A program made the translations under genes and the position numbers. A DNA stretch of 64,000 bases from Limosilactobacillus oris. GTDB taxonomy: Bacteria; Bacillota; Bacilli; Lactobacillales; Lactobacillaceae. The stretch covers positions 496,001-560,000 of the forward strand of contig NZ_CP104398.1 of the NCBI RefSeq assembly GCF_025311495.1, in the 5' to 3' direction. The notes under the pieces were generated by a model. The model made no database searches. It was given only the letters and a program-made list of their open reading frames with translations, and was not told where the DNA came from. Positions 1 to 7,824 of the stretch are shown here, piece after piece (positions within the stretch are counted from its first letter, which is position 1; each line of letters opens with the position of its first letter).

Positions 1-243
1 GATTCGTTCTTTCATCCAATCCACCTTTTGCTGCTGGTGGCGACTGCCCCAGATGTGAACCGTGATATAGCACGTCTCACCAGCAGACGTCTTCGTTATG
101 CTTGGTGTAGACTGCTGTTCTCCCACAATGACGAACGGGTACTTGGCGTTCTCGCTATCCAGCGGCAAATGGTCCCAGGTATCAAAGCCCCAGCCCTCGC
201 ACTTGTCAGCAATGTAGTTATATAGCTCATTTAAAGCGCTCAT
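1..243 (-). CDS. Phage tail-completion/DUF3168-like protein (partial)
   Basis: The reading frame starts at an ATG at 243 that overlaps the stop of the upstream gp10-like gene, and runs open off the left edge of the window. About 81 residues are visible, starting MSALNELYNYIADK and including YPFVIVGEQQ. The position directly after a gp10-type gene and the sequence style fit the small tail-completion proteins (gp17/DUF3168) that act at the head-tail joint. The family call is an inference from position and pattern; the C-terminus is missing. Confidence 0.6.
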   Translation of the reverse strand, partial: MSALNELYNYIADKCEGWGFDTWDHLPLDSENAKYPFVIVGEQQSTPSITKTSAGETCYITVHIWGSRHQQQKVDWMKERI

Positions 244-590
244 CTGAACACCTTCTTCAAATCGCTAGTAAAGATTGCTGACTGGGTAAGGAAAGCTGGA
301 CGAACTGTCGGACGTGGCGACATGAACCGCGTCCCATACTCCAGGTAAGGAGCGTAGGTGGTATGCGGGCCCACCGATGCAGTAAACCCAGCATTGAAAT
401 AATGCTCAGTGACACTACGCTTAGTCATCCCGGTTGGATGTTTATACGTAGCCTGCATATTCTTCCGCATCTTACTGGCCATTTGAGAACCGTTCTTCTT
501 CACGATTTCCATTACAGCAATCTTCATTTCGGGAGTCTCAGCTTTCAGCTTTGCTTCCAGCTGAGCCAGCCCCTTAAATTCGATGTTCAT
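240..590 (-). CDS. HK97 gp10-like tail-component protein
   Basis: A 116-residue protein starting MNIEFKGLAQLEAKL, typical of the HK97-gp10-like family that acts in head-tail joining or tail completion. The middle and end carry the usual basic stretch and a GPHTTYAPYLEYGT segment followed by PRPTVRPAF. I chose the ATG at 590; a GTG at 611 is in frame but lacks a good ribosome site. The start overlaps the end of the head-closure gene (595) only loosely, and its stop overlaps the next start, as expected in a phage morphogenesis operon. Confidence 0.75.
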   Translation of the reverse strand: MNIEFKGLAQLEAKLKAETPEMKIAVMEIVKKNGSQMASKMRKNMQATYKHPTGMTKRSVTEHYFNAGFTASVGPHTTYAPYLEYGTRFMSPRPTVRPAFLTQSAIFTSDLKKVFR

Positions 591-594
591 TCCA

Positions 595-879
595 CTAGCC
601 AATGTCCTCACCTACAATCATCGTGTTTCCCTTGAGCGGGCGTCGTCCAGTCGTCAATCGGTAATGCTTATCACCATCATCAATGGTTAAATAGCTAAAA
701 CCAACTTCGACTGGATGTAGGGCCCGCACTACTAACGCCCGCTGGTTAATGTTTCCCAGCACGTTAGCAGAACGATCAACCCCTACATCAGTGACGTTTG
801 CCATGTCCTCAGCTACTAGCTTGATGTCACCGCTGCGGTGGCCTTCCTGGTAGAACTTCACTACGCTATCCATTCGCAT
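595..879 (-). CDS. Head-closure (stopper) protein candidate
   Basis: A 94-residue product starting MRMDSVVKFYQEG. Homologues are not recognised with certainty. Its place between a head-tail connector and a gp10-like protein is where head-closure or stopper proteins of SPP1/HK97-type phages are encoded. The start at 879 overlaps the connector's end (866) by 14 bases. A longer frame extends to 1038, but that part is a shadow of the connector gene. Confidence 0.55.
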   Translation of the reverse strand: MRMDSVVKFYQEGHRSGDIKLVAEDMANVTDVGVDRSANVLGNINQRALVVRALHPVEVGFSYLTIDDGDKHYRLTTGRRPLKGNTMIVGEDIG

Positions 880-1246
880 GGCTATCACCTGCGTATGGAT
901 TGATGAACTGAACTTTGCCCAATGACTTGATTTCCCGTTTCTTTCGCCATTCAGCGATGTCATCAAGGAAACTGTCAAAATCCGTGTTGTCAAAGGTAAT
1001 GGATTCGCCTTCTTGAGAATACGAGGACATGCCTTCATTCTTCAAGCGGTTATACCGTTTCACACAGACTTCTAGGGGAATATAGCTCAATTCACTTGGA
1101 AATTTTTCTTCAGTAGTCAGACCTAGCTTGAACCGGGCCTGCGCAACTGTATTTTTGATAATCAATTCTAAAACACTGTCCATCTTATCGGTGGACAGCT
1201 GCAACATAGTCTTCAAATCTTCTTTATTAACAGGTTGGTCCTTCAC
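866..1246 (-). CDS. Head-tail connector protein (gp6-like)
   Basis: A 126-residue, mostly helical protein (MKDQPVNKEDLKTM...). The N-terminal helical pattern with QARFKLGL, followed by ELSYIPLEVCVKRYNRL, fits the Phage_connect_1/gp6-like adaptor family that docks onto the portal after packaging. It lies just after the capsid gene and its -1 frame extension and begins the connector gene series. The family call comes from the sequence pattern plus position. Confidence 0.65.
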   Translation of the reverse strand: MKDQPVNKEDLKTMLQLSTDKMDSVLELIIKNTVAQARFKLGLTTEEKFPSELSYIPLEVCVKRYNRLKNEGMSSYSQEGESITFDNTDFDSFLDDIAEWRKKREIKSLGKVQFINPYAGDSHANG

Positions 1247-1258
1247 TTTGGAACCCCC

Positions 1259-1399
1259 TTACTTTACTAGTGCCAATAATTCGTCCTTAGTGGCACTGGC
1301 AGTGTAGCTAATGCCGTGCTTATCAAGGTAAGCCTTAATTTCGGCTACGGTATTAGCAGACGTTGGCTTAACGTCGGTATCGTCCGCCGACGGGGTTAA
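1259..1399 (-). CDS. Start-less LEM/HeH-like domain, read as -1 frameshift extension of the capsid protein
   Basis: An open frame with no ATG, GTG, TTG or CTG lies in the -1 frame directly after the capsid gene. It codes for 46 residues: an LTPSADDTDVKPTSAN linker, then a compact helical unit containing TVAEIKAYLDKHGISY and ATKDELLALVK, the pattern of HeH/LEM or SAP-like nucleic-acid-binding domains. It is bounded upstream by an in-frame TGA just before the slippery site, so translation can only enter by frameshift. The fused product would be 335 residues. See the frameshift feature for the signal. Confidence 0.7.
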   Translation of the reverse strand, partial: LTPSADDTDVKPTSANTVAEIKAYLDKHGISYTASATKDELLALVK

Positions 1400-1405
1400 T
1401 TTCCC
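1372..1405 (-). promoter_or_regulatory. -1 programmed frameshift signal (slippery heptamer plus hairpin)
   Basis: On the minus strand, G GGA AAT at 1405-1399 matches the X XXY YYZ slippery heptamer in the capsid frame and ends right at the capsid stop codon TAA (1398-1396). After a 6-nt spacer comes a perfect 6-bp GC-rich stem: CGTCGG at 1392-1387 pairs with CCGACG at 1377-1372 around a 9-nt loop. Heptamer, spacer length and hairpin are all in the canonical arrangement. A -1 slip enters the open LEM/HeH-like frame. Confidence 0.75.
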
Positions 1406-2265
1406 TTGCCATCAATAGTTGCCAGCACAATACCGTCCAGGCGTTCTGGAAAGACCTTCATGGCATCCATGATTACTGATTGATAAGTCAGAGAATCATT
1501 AACATTGTTATGGGCAATCCCAATTAAACCAGTTTCATCCGTTGTAAAGCTGAATGCCTGGGCTAGATTTCCACCGACCTGAGCATAAGCAATATTCAAG
1601 TTATTAGCCGCAGTAGCAATAACCTTACCCTGCGGAACGGCACTGGAAACAATAACTGAATTGAAGTTGAAGAAGCCTTGTAAATAAGTCATTCCAAAGG
1701 CAGTCTGCAAGGTAACATCCGTATCACCAAGGTAATCGTAGAAGTCTACTGGGTTAACGAAGAGAACAGACTGAATGTCGTCATCTTCCCACTTCACAGC
1801 TAACTGCCCCATTACCTTAGCCACAGCGCCCTTAAACGAGGTTGCAGTAGTCGTAGTAACGCCAGAAGTATTAGCCAGGTAGCTAAACAAGCCATTCTTA
1901 ATATCCTTTTGAATATCCTTCAGCAGCTTGGCATCAGTATCATTAACTGCGGCTTGGAAGCCGGAGGACTGGATAGATTCCGCAGTAACCAGTTTCCGGT
2001 ACTTAGAATATTCAAGCGTTAATGTATCGGCCAGCTTACGGGTAACCTTGGAGAGCGGAATGACTTCCCCTTCACCAACCTTGCCATTGGCCTTAGTGAC
2101 TTCGGACTTGTAAATTTTAATTTGATTGCCGACAGGCATTGGCGTTAAGCGGGTAACGCCTAGAATTTCTTGTAACTTCTTAATGGACCCTGTGAACTGT
2201 TCCGTAAAGTCAATGGAAGCAGCAATCAAGTCATTTTGCATTGTAGTATTAGCTTCAGCAGCCAT
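1396..2265 (-). CDS. Major capsid protein
   Basis: A 289-residue protein (MAAEANTTMQNDL...), the expected size and position for an HK97-fold major capsid protein directly after the scaffold gene. The pattern of an N-terminal helical region, LTPMPVGNQIKIYKSEVT, GEVIPLSKV and FVNPVDFYDYL fits capsid proteins of Lactobacillus siphophages. A ribosome site (AGGAGG) precedes the ATG at 2265. The C-terminal codons contain the -1 slippery site, so a minor, longer capsid form of 335 residues is predicted. Confidence 0.85.
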   Translation of the reverse strand: MAAEANTTMQNDLIAASIDFTEQFTGSIKKLQEILGVTRLTPMPVGNQIKIYKSEVTKANGKVGEGEVIPLSKVTRKLADTLTLEYSKYRKLVTAESIQSSGFQAAVNDTDAKLLKDIQKDIKNGLFSYLANTSGVTTTTATSFKGAVAKVMGQLAVKWEDDDIQSVLFVNPVDFYDYLGDTDVTLQTAFGMTYLQGFFNFNSVIVSSAVPQGKVIATAANNLNIAYAQVGGNLAQAFSFTTDETGLIGIAHNNVNDSLTYQSVIMDAMKVFPERLDGIVLATIDGKGN

Positions 2266-2276
2266 AGTATAACCTC

Positions 2277-2900
2277 CTATTTATTAAATAAGTCGAGGTG
2301 CTTAGCGATAGACTTCTGACGCTCCAGCGGATCTTTAATTTTCATAATGTCAGCCTTAGTTACTGACTGTTGACCATTGACCCGTGGCGTCGTGCCTTTA
2401 AGCATCCCTTGTTTCGTCTTATCTTGAACATCAGCGATTAGATTCAGAATTGCCTTGGTGTTAGCGTAAGTCTGCTCATCATCCCCCGTGACCACCATTT
2501 CAACAATTTCATCAGACGGATTAAAACCACTATCTTGAAAGACAGCCATTGTTTCCTTAACGGCCTTATTGTGGTCAAGCTGGTTCTGCAACTCTTGAAT
2601 CCGTTTGTCCTTAGCCGCCAATTCGTCTCTCGACTTAGCATCATCAGATAGTTCTTTGACCGACTTCTTCTTGTCCATAGAGCCCTCAAGTTCCTTAATC
2701 CGGGCTTTCAGTCGGTCGTTTTCGTCCTTGTACTGATTTTTCTCGCTTTGTTCCTTACCAATCCGCTTCTTGAGCTTGCCTAGCAAGGCATCGCTGTCCA
2801 CCCCTTCAACCTTTGGCGCCTTAGGCTGTTCTTGAGTTTCCTGTTTGCCTTGTTTTTCGTTAGCCGGAGTAACGTTTTGGCTAGTAGTATCTTCATTCAT
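2277..2900 (-). CDS. Capsid scaffolding protein (DUF4355/GPO-like)
   Basis: A 207-residue, strongly charged protein. It has a Gln/Lys/Glu-rich N-terminus, a central coiled coil (about residues 50-120, with KNQYKDENDRLKARIKELEG) and a C-terminal basic segment that includes MKIKDPLERQKSIAKHL. This is the usual make-up of scaffolds that shape the procapsid and are then expelled. It sits immediately upstream of the capsid gene. The start at 2900 is preceded by AAAGGAG; the frame's GTG at 2918 lies before that site and is not used. Confidence 0.8.
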   Translation of the reverse strand: MNEDTTSQNVTPANEKQGKQETQEQPKAPKVEGVDSDALLGKLKKRIGKEQSEKNQYKDENDRLKARIKELEGSMDKKKSVKELSDDAKSRDELAAKDKRIQELQNQLDHNKAVKETMAVFQDSGFNPSDEIVEMVVTGDDEQTYANTKAILNLIADVQDKTKQGMLKGTTPRVNGQQSVTKADIMKIKDPLERQKSIAKHLDLFNK

Positions 2901-2992
2901 AGTAAAAACTCCTTTCACGCATTTACGGCCATGGGAGGCCCTCGGGCTTAGTTAACGTCCACACACACGGAACGGACAAAAGTTAATTAAGA

Positions 2993-3028
2993 AAAAAGAG
3001 AACCCTTGGTATAAAAGGATTCCCTTTG
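2993..3028 (-). terminator. Intrinsic terminator after the moron gene
   Basis: On the minus strand GAATCCTT and AAGGGTTC form an 8-bp stem (one G-U) around a short loop, followed by TCTTTTTT. It lies between the small gene at 3084-3374 and the scaffold gene, that is, inside the structural operon. It would end or attenuate the transcript carrying the gpF-ART and its small partner. Confidence 0.6.
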
Positions 3029-3083
3029 AAAAAATATTAACTGTGAAAATAAAAGCATCCACAAATTAATGCGAATGCCAAAC

Positions 3084-3374
3084 CTATAATTTGATTAAAT
3101 GCTTCTTGATTTCGTTTCTAAATAATTCTTTGTCTTCTGGCTTCAACTGCGGTGGAATGAGTTCTTCGATATTGTCAACGTAATCATAGCCATCTTTCGG
3201 ATTAAAGCCACGTTTCTTATGTTTGTCATCATAGCCTAACGGATAATCAGACCAATCAGACCAGAAATCATTAATAGGATTCCACTCTTTGTCTGAATAA
3301 TTCATAGAGGCATCGTTAAGTGCCCTTATTGAAAATTCATAATCTACGGAGGCTATTTTGTATTTTTTAGCCAT
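3084..3374 (-). CDS. Small acidic protein after the gpF-ART gene (moron, possible partner)
   Basis: A 96-residue protein (MAKKYKIASVDYEFS...), rich in Asp, Glu, Trp and Tyr, with FWSDWSDYPLGYDDKHKKRG in the centre. I do not recognise the family. Its ATG at 3374 has a good GGAGG site and overlaps the end of the gpF-ART gene by 22 bases. An intrinsic terminator follows. Base composition is more AT-rich than the surrounding head genes. The coupling to a putative toxin-like domain makes a regulator or immunity role conceivable, but that is inference only. Confidence 0.6.
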   Translation of the reverse strand: MAKKYKIASVDYEFSIRALNDASMNYSDKEWNPINDFWSDWSDYPLGYDDKHKKRGFNPKDGYDYVDNIEELIPPQLKPEDKELFRNEIKKHLIKL

Positions 3375-5023
3375 TCAATTGTACCTCCATTTAGGACATT
3401 AATAGTACCGCCTGCTTTGATTATATCATGGTGACTAAGAATGCCGATAATATCGTAATTGAAATCCATTACGTTATTTCTTTCTCGGATATTATCAATT
3501 TCCCTAATAATTTGTTTAGCATCATCAATATCTAAAACGGTTGCTCCTTTAGCAATTCCCCACTTGGTTACTTTCCCATTAGGGCGAGCGTGTATCTCCG
3601 CTTGTAACTCTAGTTCAGCAAAGTAATATCCACGGCCCTTTGAAGAGCTGTATCCACCCGAAATCATCAATGGCCTATGTTTTAAGTCATCAATGAACTC
3701 GTCAGCGCTTTTCCCCTGTGAGTCATGAACGCCACGATAGACAACCTGGTCACTAAATTTGTCAACTGGTTTCGGCAATGAGTCGTAACTATTTTCGACC
3801 ATCAAGTATTTAATAAACTTAGACTTAGCATCGTTATACTGATTCGAGGTATCGACAAATTTCCCTTGCTTCATCAAGTCGACTATATCGACACCTACTC
3901 GTTCTTTATAGGCTTTGACGGCTTGGTCATACCTATTTTGAATTATTCTTGGGTCTGTTGTTAATTCAAAGTCTGCTTTAGCTAAGTTAACACGTTTAAC
4001 TTCATTCTTCCCAAAACCAAGCTCATTCAGCTTCTTGTCCAACATCTTGTCAGAGTAGTAAGAGCCAATCGAACAGCGGCAGTTTGGATGGGTATCTTGC
4101 GGAATCTTCGGCACCTTTTTCAATGGGTAAATCCCTGGCCCCTCGCCGTTATCGACCCGTGCAAGACGAGCACAAACAGTGCAAGCGCTCGGTTCCGCAA
4201 ACCATTCTACCCACTTGAATCCGTTAGCCTCAATGGATTCACGCTGAACTTCATAAGCAACCCGTGCTGATTCAGTTCGAACTAGCCGTTCATTGGCATA
4301 GCGCTGATTCTCCATCGTGGAACGAACCGCTTTGCGTAACCGCTGGGCCATCTTTTGGTTAGATTCACCACTGATAAAGCCTGCGGATAATACAGCATCA
4401 AGATTGGCTTTCAAGACGTCCTGGTTCTTCCATAAGCGCTGGGACCAGTTACCACCTTGGACATTCTTCATAACCAACACCTGTGGTTGGAATGACGTCC
4501 AGGGCTTTGCATTGCCCAATTGTTCGCCCATGATTCCAGCTTGACGTTTGAATTCCTTACGGGCATCATCAGTCAACTTTAAGCCTAGTGAAGCGTTAAG
4601 CTCGCCGGTCAACTGTGTTAGTTCAAGGCCAACCTCAGACTTCAAGAATTCCAGGCGGTTGATCCGCATAGTGGCATTGTACAGCCGCATTCGGGCGTTC
4701 TCTTCGGACGTAAAGTCACCATAAGTAACGCGGTGGCCTTGCCCACGCAATTGATTAGCACGGCCAACCAGCTTCTGGGCATCCTGACTGGCTCGTTGAA
4801 TATCCAGATTGTCAACTTCCTTTTGCATTTCAGCATAAGGCTGACCGGACCGGGTTGATAACCATTGCAATTGATTATTGATGTCGTCATTGATTCGACG
4901 AATAGCAGCTTCATACTGACTACGGATCTGACCGATATAGCGTTCATCATCAGCCAACTGCTTCATTTGCCAGCGACGTTCTTGTTCCTCCCGGTCTCGC
5001 CAATAACTACTCTTCTTCGCCAT
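3353..5023 (-). CDS. gpF/SPP1 gp7-like minor head protein fused to a putative ADP-ribosyltransferase
   Basis: 556 residues. The N-terminal ~340 residues match the Mu gpF/SPP1 gp7 head-morphogenesis family: long helices, then EPSACTVCARL and TGHPNCR-like DTHPNCRCSIG near residue 330. After a linker, the last ~130 residues (from about 427) carry VVYRGVHD, GGYSSSKGRGYYFAE, DFNYDIIGI and TINVLNGGTIEW. This succession is known from the ADP-ribosyltransferases fused to phage head proteins in Firmicutes. Such proteins are packaged in the capsid and may enter the cell with the DNA. Start at 5023 (ATG) with GGTGAAG upstream, overlapping the portal end. Confidence 0.75.
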   Translation of the reverse strand: MAKKSSYWRDREEQERRWQMKQLADDERYIGQIRSQYEAAIRRINDDINNQLQWLSTRSGQPYAEMQKEVDNLDIQRASQDAQKLVGRANQLRGQGHRVTYGDFTSEENARMRLYNATMRINRLEFLKSEVGLELTQLTGELNASLGLKLTDDARKEFKRQAGIMGEQLGNAKPWTSFQPQVLVMKNVQGGNWSQRLWKNQDVLKANLDAVLSAGFISGESNQKMAQRLRKAVRSTMENQRYANERLVRTESARVAYEVQRESIEANGFKWVEWFAEPSACTVCARLARVDNGEGPGIYPLKKVPKIPQDTHPNCRCSIGSYYSDKMLDKKLNELGFGKNEVKRVNLAKADFELTTDPRIIQNRYDQAVKAYKERVGVDIVDLMKQGKFVDTSNQYNDAKSKFIKYLMVENSYDSLPKPVDKFSDQVVYRGVHDSQGKSADEFIDDLKHRPLMISGGYSSSKGRGYYFAELELQAEIHARPNGKVTKWGIAKGATVLDIDDAKQIIREIDNIRERNNVMDFNYDIIGILSHHDIIKAGGTINVLNGGTIEWLKNTK

Positions 5024-6407
5024 CAGCTTCACCGCCTAGTGATTCATCTTGGCCCTTCTGCTGGTCAGTAGCTGCAAACGGTAATCCGGGCATATTTTTC
5101 ACCTTTTCGGCTTGCTCCTCTTGCTTCCGCTTCAGTTCTTCCTTCGGGTCATCAACAATTGACAGAACAGACAATGCTGTTTCCTGTGAAGTAATGCCCG
5201 ATAGCTTCTGGGCGGTGTCAGCCTCCGATTCAACATTGGCTGGCATGTTCCGTGGGAAGTTGAAGTCGAGGTCGCTCCAGGCGTCTTCGGGAGCAACACG
5301 GCCAAGACTAAACAGGATCCGGTAGCACTGCCGTAATCCCTGACGAAACTTCCGTTCTTTATTCGCTGCCATGTTCTGCATGGGGAGCATCTTGTACTTT
5401 AAAGCTACACCAGAAGAATTACCGCTGAACTCTTTGTCGTTTAAGTTAACCACCTGACTAGTCTGATAAATCAGGTCCATTAAGCGGTTCAACATGTTCT
5501 CTTGCATGGTGTCACCATCAGGCTTACTGATGAAGTCAACTACTGCATCGGCCGCTTCAGCATCTGGCGAGTAGATCATGTGGTTCTGCATAATGTCAAC
5601 ATCAGGCTTACCATCGCCGTCCTTATCAAGGTTAAGCCCCAGCGCTTTCAAGTAAGCATTGTCAAAATACTCAACCTGATTGGCTTTCTGGCTCAGCACC
5701 TTATCTAACGACTGGCACAATGTCTTTACATTATCAAAGACGCCCTGACGCTCCACGTTGTCGAAGAATTCAACCGCCGGAACCATGCCATATGGGTTAG
5801 GTGTTTCTTCTCCCAGTTCATCACCAAAAGCAACGGTCTTAGTGGCGTAGTAGATATTACCAAGCCACTGTGACTTCCCCTTGCGGTCCTTAGCATAAGT
5901 GATAAAAGCTAATGGCCTCTGGGCAACGGTATCGTCATAAACCATAAAGGCCTTCTGCGGCGATACAACAGCAACCTTGGTCTCGGCATCTTCATCTTGA
6001 TAGAAGAATAGAAAAGACCGGCCATACAGATCAGCTTGTTTGCTAACCTCATTCAGTCGGTCTTGTAATGAATTGCTGTCGTTCCAATCCTGTAATGATT
6101 GGTTCTGTCCCTTATCCGGCAGGGTAATCTTTGGAGGATTACCCATGAAGTAGCCATTGAAAGTGTCCACAATATAATGGGGCATATTGACCACCAGTCG
6201 ATTGTCCGGGCCAAAAATCTTCTTAGCTGCGGACAGAATGTCGTGTTCCCCAACATACAAGGACCAATTTTCATGGTACTCCTTTGCCCAGTCCTCATTC
6301 TGACTAATCATTGACTGCAAATCTTCTTTAGTGATTTCCTGTTCCTTTGGATAAAGCAGCAAATGGTTATCGGTCACCTGAACATCGCTATTACTTGAAA
6401 TTGCCAT
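5007..6407 (-). CDS. Portal protein (SPP1 gp6-like)
   Basis: 466 residues. The portal is the dodecameric ring at one capsid vertex through which DNA is packaged and released. The N-terminus has the pattern ITKEDLQSMI ... YYVG-like LYVGEHDIL, with NRLVVNMPHYIVDTFNGYFMGNPP, a hallmark of SPP1-type portals. The C-terminus is acidic (EADGEEE). It sits between terL and the gpF gene as in most siphophages. The ATG at 6407 has an AGGTGAT site. Confidence 0.9.
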   Translation of the reverse strand: MAISSNSDVQVTDNHLLLYPKEQEITKEDLQSMISQNEDWAKEYHENWSLYVGEHDILSAAKKIFGPDNRLVVNMPHYIVDTFNGYFMGNPPKITLPDKGQNQSLQDWNDSNSLQDRLNEVSKQADLYGRSFLFFYQDEDAETKVAVVSPQKAFMVYDDTVAQRPLAFITYAKDRKGKSQWLGNIYYATKTVAFGDELGEETPNPYGMVPAVEFFDNVERQGVFDNVKTLCQSLDKVLSQKANQVEYFDNAYLKALGLNLDKDGDGKPDVDIMQNHMIYSPDAEAADAVVDFISKPDGDTMQENMLNRLMDLIYQTSQVVNLNDKEFSGNSSGVALKYKMLPMQNMAANKERKFRQGLRQCYRILFSLGRVAPEDAWSDLDFNFPRNMPANVESEADTAQKLSGITSQETALSVLSIVDDPKEELKRKQEEQAEKVKNMPGLPFAATDQQKGQDESLGGEADGEEE

Positions 6408-6419
6408 CTTATCACCTCA

Positions 6420-7685
6420 CTAAATGTAAATATTGGGAAGAACCGTTGCCTTTGGACTCGCCATACCATTGATTTCATTCAAGGCGTACCGAATGGCATC
6501 AATTTCGTGGTTGTAGGCGTCAACCGGCTCATTGGTGTATTCACCAGTCTGGCGGTCCTTCTTGTAGGTGTAGTTCTCCAGTTCCTCAATCGTCTTCACA
6601 CAGCGGTCATCAACAACTAGGTGGTACTGCTGCATGAAGCTAATGCCTTGAATAATACTGTCTTTTCCCTTCTTAGCAGGGCGGATCCGATAAATACCAT
6701 CCCGTTTGATTTCAGCAATCGACTTCGGTTCAGCTGCATCAGCCGTGATGACTTCCTTGCTGTAACCCATCTGCTTAATCATCCGGGATATATCAGAGTT
6801 CAGCATCCCATGCTTGGCGTACTCTTCCATCACATAAATAATGTGACGGTCCTCATCGACTTTAACGTGCATGAAAGCTGTCTCGTCATTGGTGTAACCG
6901 AAGTCCAAGCCGAAGTAAGACGGTAGGCTCGACAGCTCACGAATGCTTAGTCGGCGCTTCTCAAATTCAGGGAACACCAGCTTGTCCAGCGTAGCAAACT
7001 CGCCCAGCGTGTAGATCTTGTAGTAGGCTGGGTTGGTTTGCTTCAAGTTCTCAATTGTCTTAATGTTGTCCTCATCCAAGAAGTGGTTGTCCTTGTAAGT
7101 CGACTGGTGGATTGCTACCCGATTAGTATCAACCTCAACATCAGGATCAAACCACTGCTTGTAAGTCCAATTCAGCTTCGACACCGGGTTGAACATACAG
7201 AACAACTGCCGTTGCTTATGCTTTGGTTCACGTAGACGAAGAGTAAGCTGGGTAAAGTCATCCTGGTTGAACTCAGACGCTTCTTCCATGACCACATCAG
7301 ATAAGCCCTTAATGGACTTAATCTTTTCCGGGTCGTCCATCCCTTTAAACAAGAAAACCGCACCATTCGGTAAATTGATAGTACGGTTGGATTTATTGAC
7401 CCGGCACAGTGGTAGTAGCCGCCAAGTAGACAAGCAATCCAGCACATCGGTAAAGATTGAATCTTGAATAGTCCGGTCGACCTTCCGGAGCCACAGCACC
7501 TTGCGGGGATGTTTCCAGTGTTTCAGTGATTTAAGCACTACCTTCTGGACTACGCCATGTGACTTGCCAGAACTGGCACCTCCATACCAGACTTCGATGA
7601 AGTGATCGTAGTCAAATAAACTATCAAAAATCTGTTTGTTAAAAACATTGGCAGGCTTAGGGAAGTTCAAATTAATCGTCGGCAT
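6420..7685 (-). CDS. terL: Terminase large subunit
   Basis: 421 residues. ATPase and nuclease that pumps and cuts DNA during packaging. The Walker A motif GGASSGKS is at 35-42 and the Walker B region SDVVMEEASEF around 130-140. The C-terminal nuclease fold begins with LDFGYTND at about 261. It resembles the PBSX/SPP1 terminase type, pointing to headful (pac) packaging, although the packaging mode is not proven. It lies immediately upstream of the portal gene. Confidence 0.92.
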   Translation of the reverse strand: MPTINLNFPKPANVFNKQIFDSLFDYDHFIEVWYGGASSGKSHGVVQKVVLKSLKHWKHPRKVLWLRKVDRTIQDSIFTDVLDCLSTWRLLPLCRVNKSNRTINLPNGAVFLFKGMDDPEKIKSIKGLSDVVMEEASEFNQDDFTQLTLRLREPKHKQRQLFCMFNPVSKLNWTYKQWFDPDVEVDTNRVAIHQSTYKDNHFLDEDNIKTIENLKQTNPAYYKIYTLGEFATLDKLVFPEFEKRRLSIRELSSLPSYFGLDFGYTNDETAFMHVKVDEDRHIIYVMEEYAKHGMLNSDISRMIKQMGYSKEVITADAAEPKSIAEIKRDGIYRIRPAKKGKDSIIQGISFMQQYHLVVDDRCVKTIEELENYTYKKDRQTGEYTNEPVDAYNHEIDAIRYALNEINGMASPKATVLPNIYI

Positions 7686-7824
7686 AATCCATCACCAGGA
7701 ATATAATAAAGAATTCAACTATCAGTGCAGCGATAAAGCACCAGGTGTTGACTAACTCAGGTTTCAACCACAATGTTGCTACAAGCATAACCGGTATAAA
7801 TGCCATTGCACTAATCTTCATCAT
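7672..7824 (-). CDS. Small two-segment membrane protein
   Basis: 50 residues (MMKISAMAFIPVML...) with two hydrophobic segments, about 5-20 and 26-45, and the tail YADD. The ATG at 7824 overlaps the terS end and has GGAGTGGGG upstream; the stop overlaps the terL start. The coupling between terS and terL suggests a real gene. Function unknown. A longer frame to 7890 is a terS shadow. Confidence 0.55.
   Translation of the reverse strand: MMKISAMAFIPVMLVATLWLKPELVNTWCFIAALIVEFFIIFLVMDYADD

Noticed and set aside
28-225. 65-aa plus-strand frame at the left edge
   Set aside because: Shadow of the partial tail-completion gene on the minus strand, which has ATG coupling and a phage-like sequence.
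3029-3083. Hydrophobic frame after the 96-aa moron gene
   Set aside because: About 25 codons without a start codon or slippery site; too weak to call.
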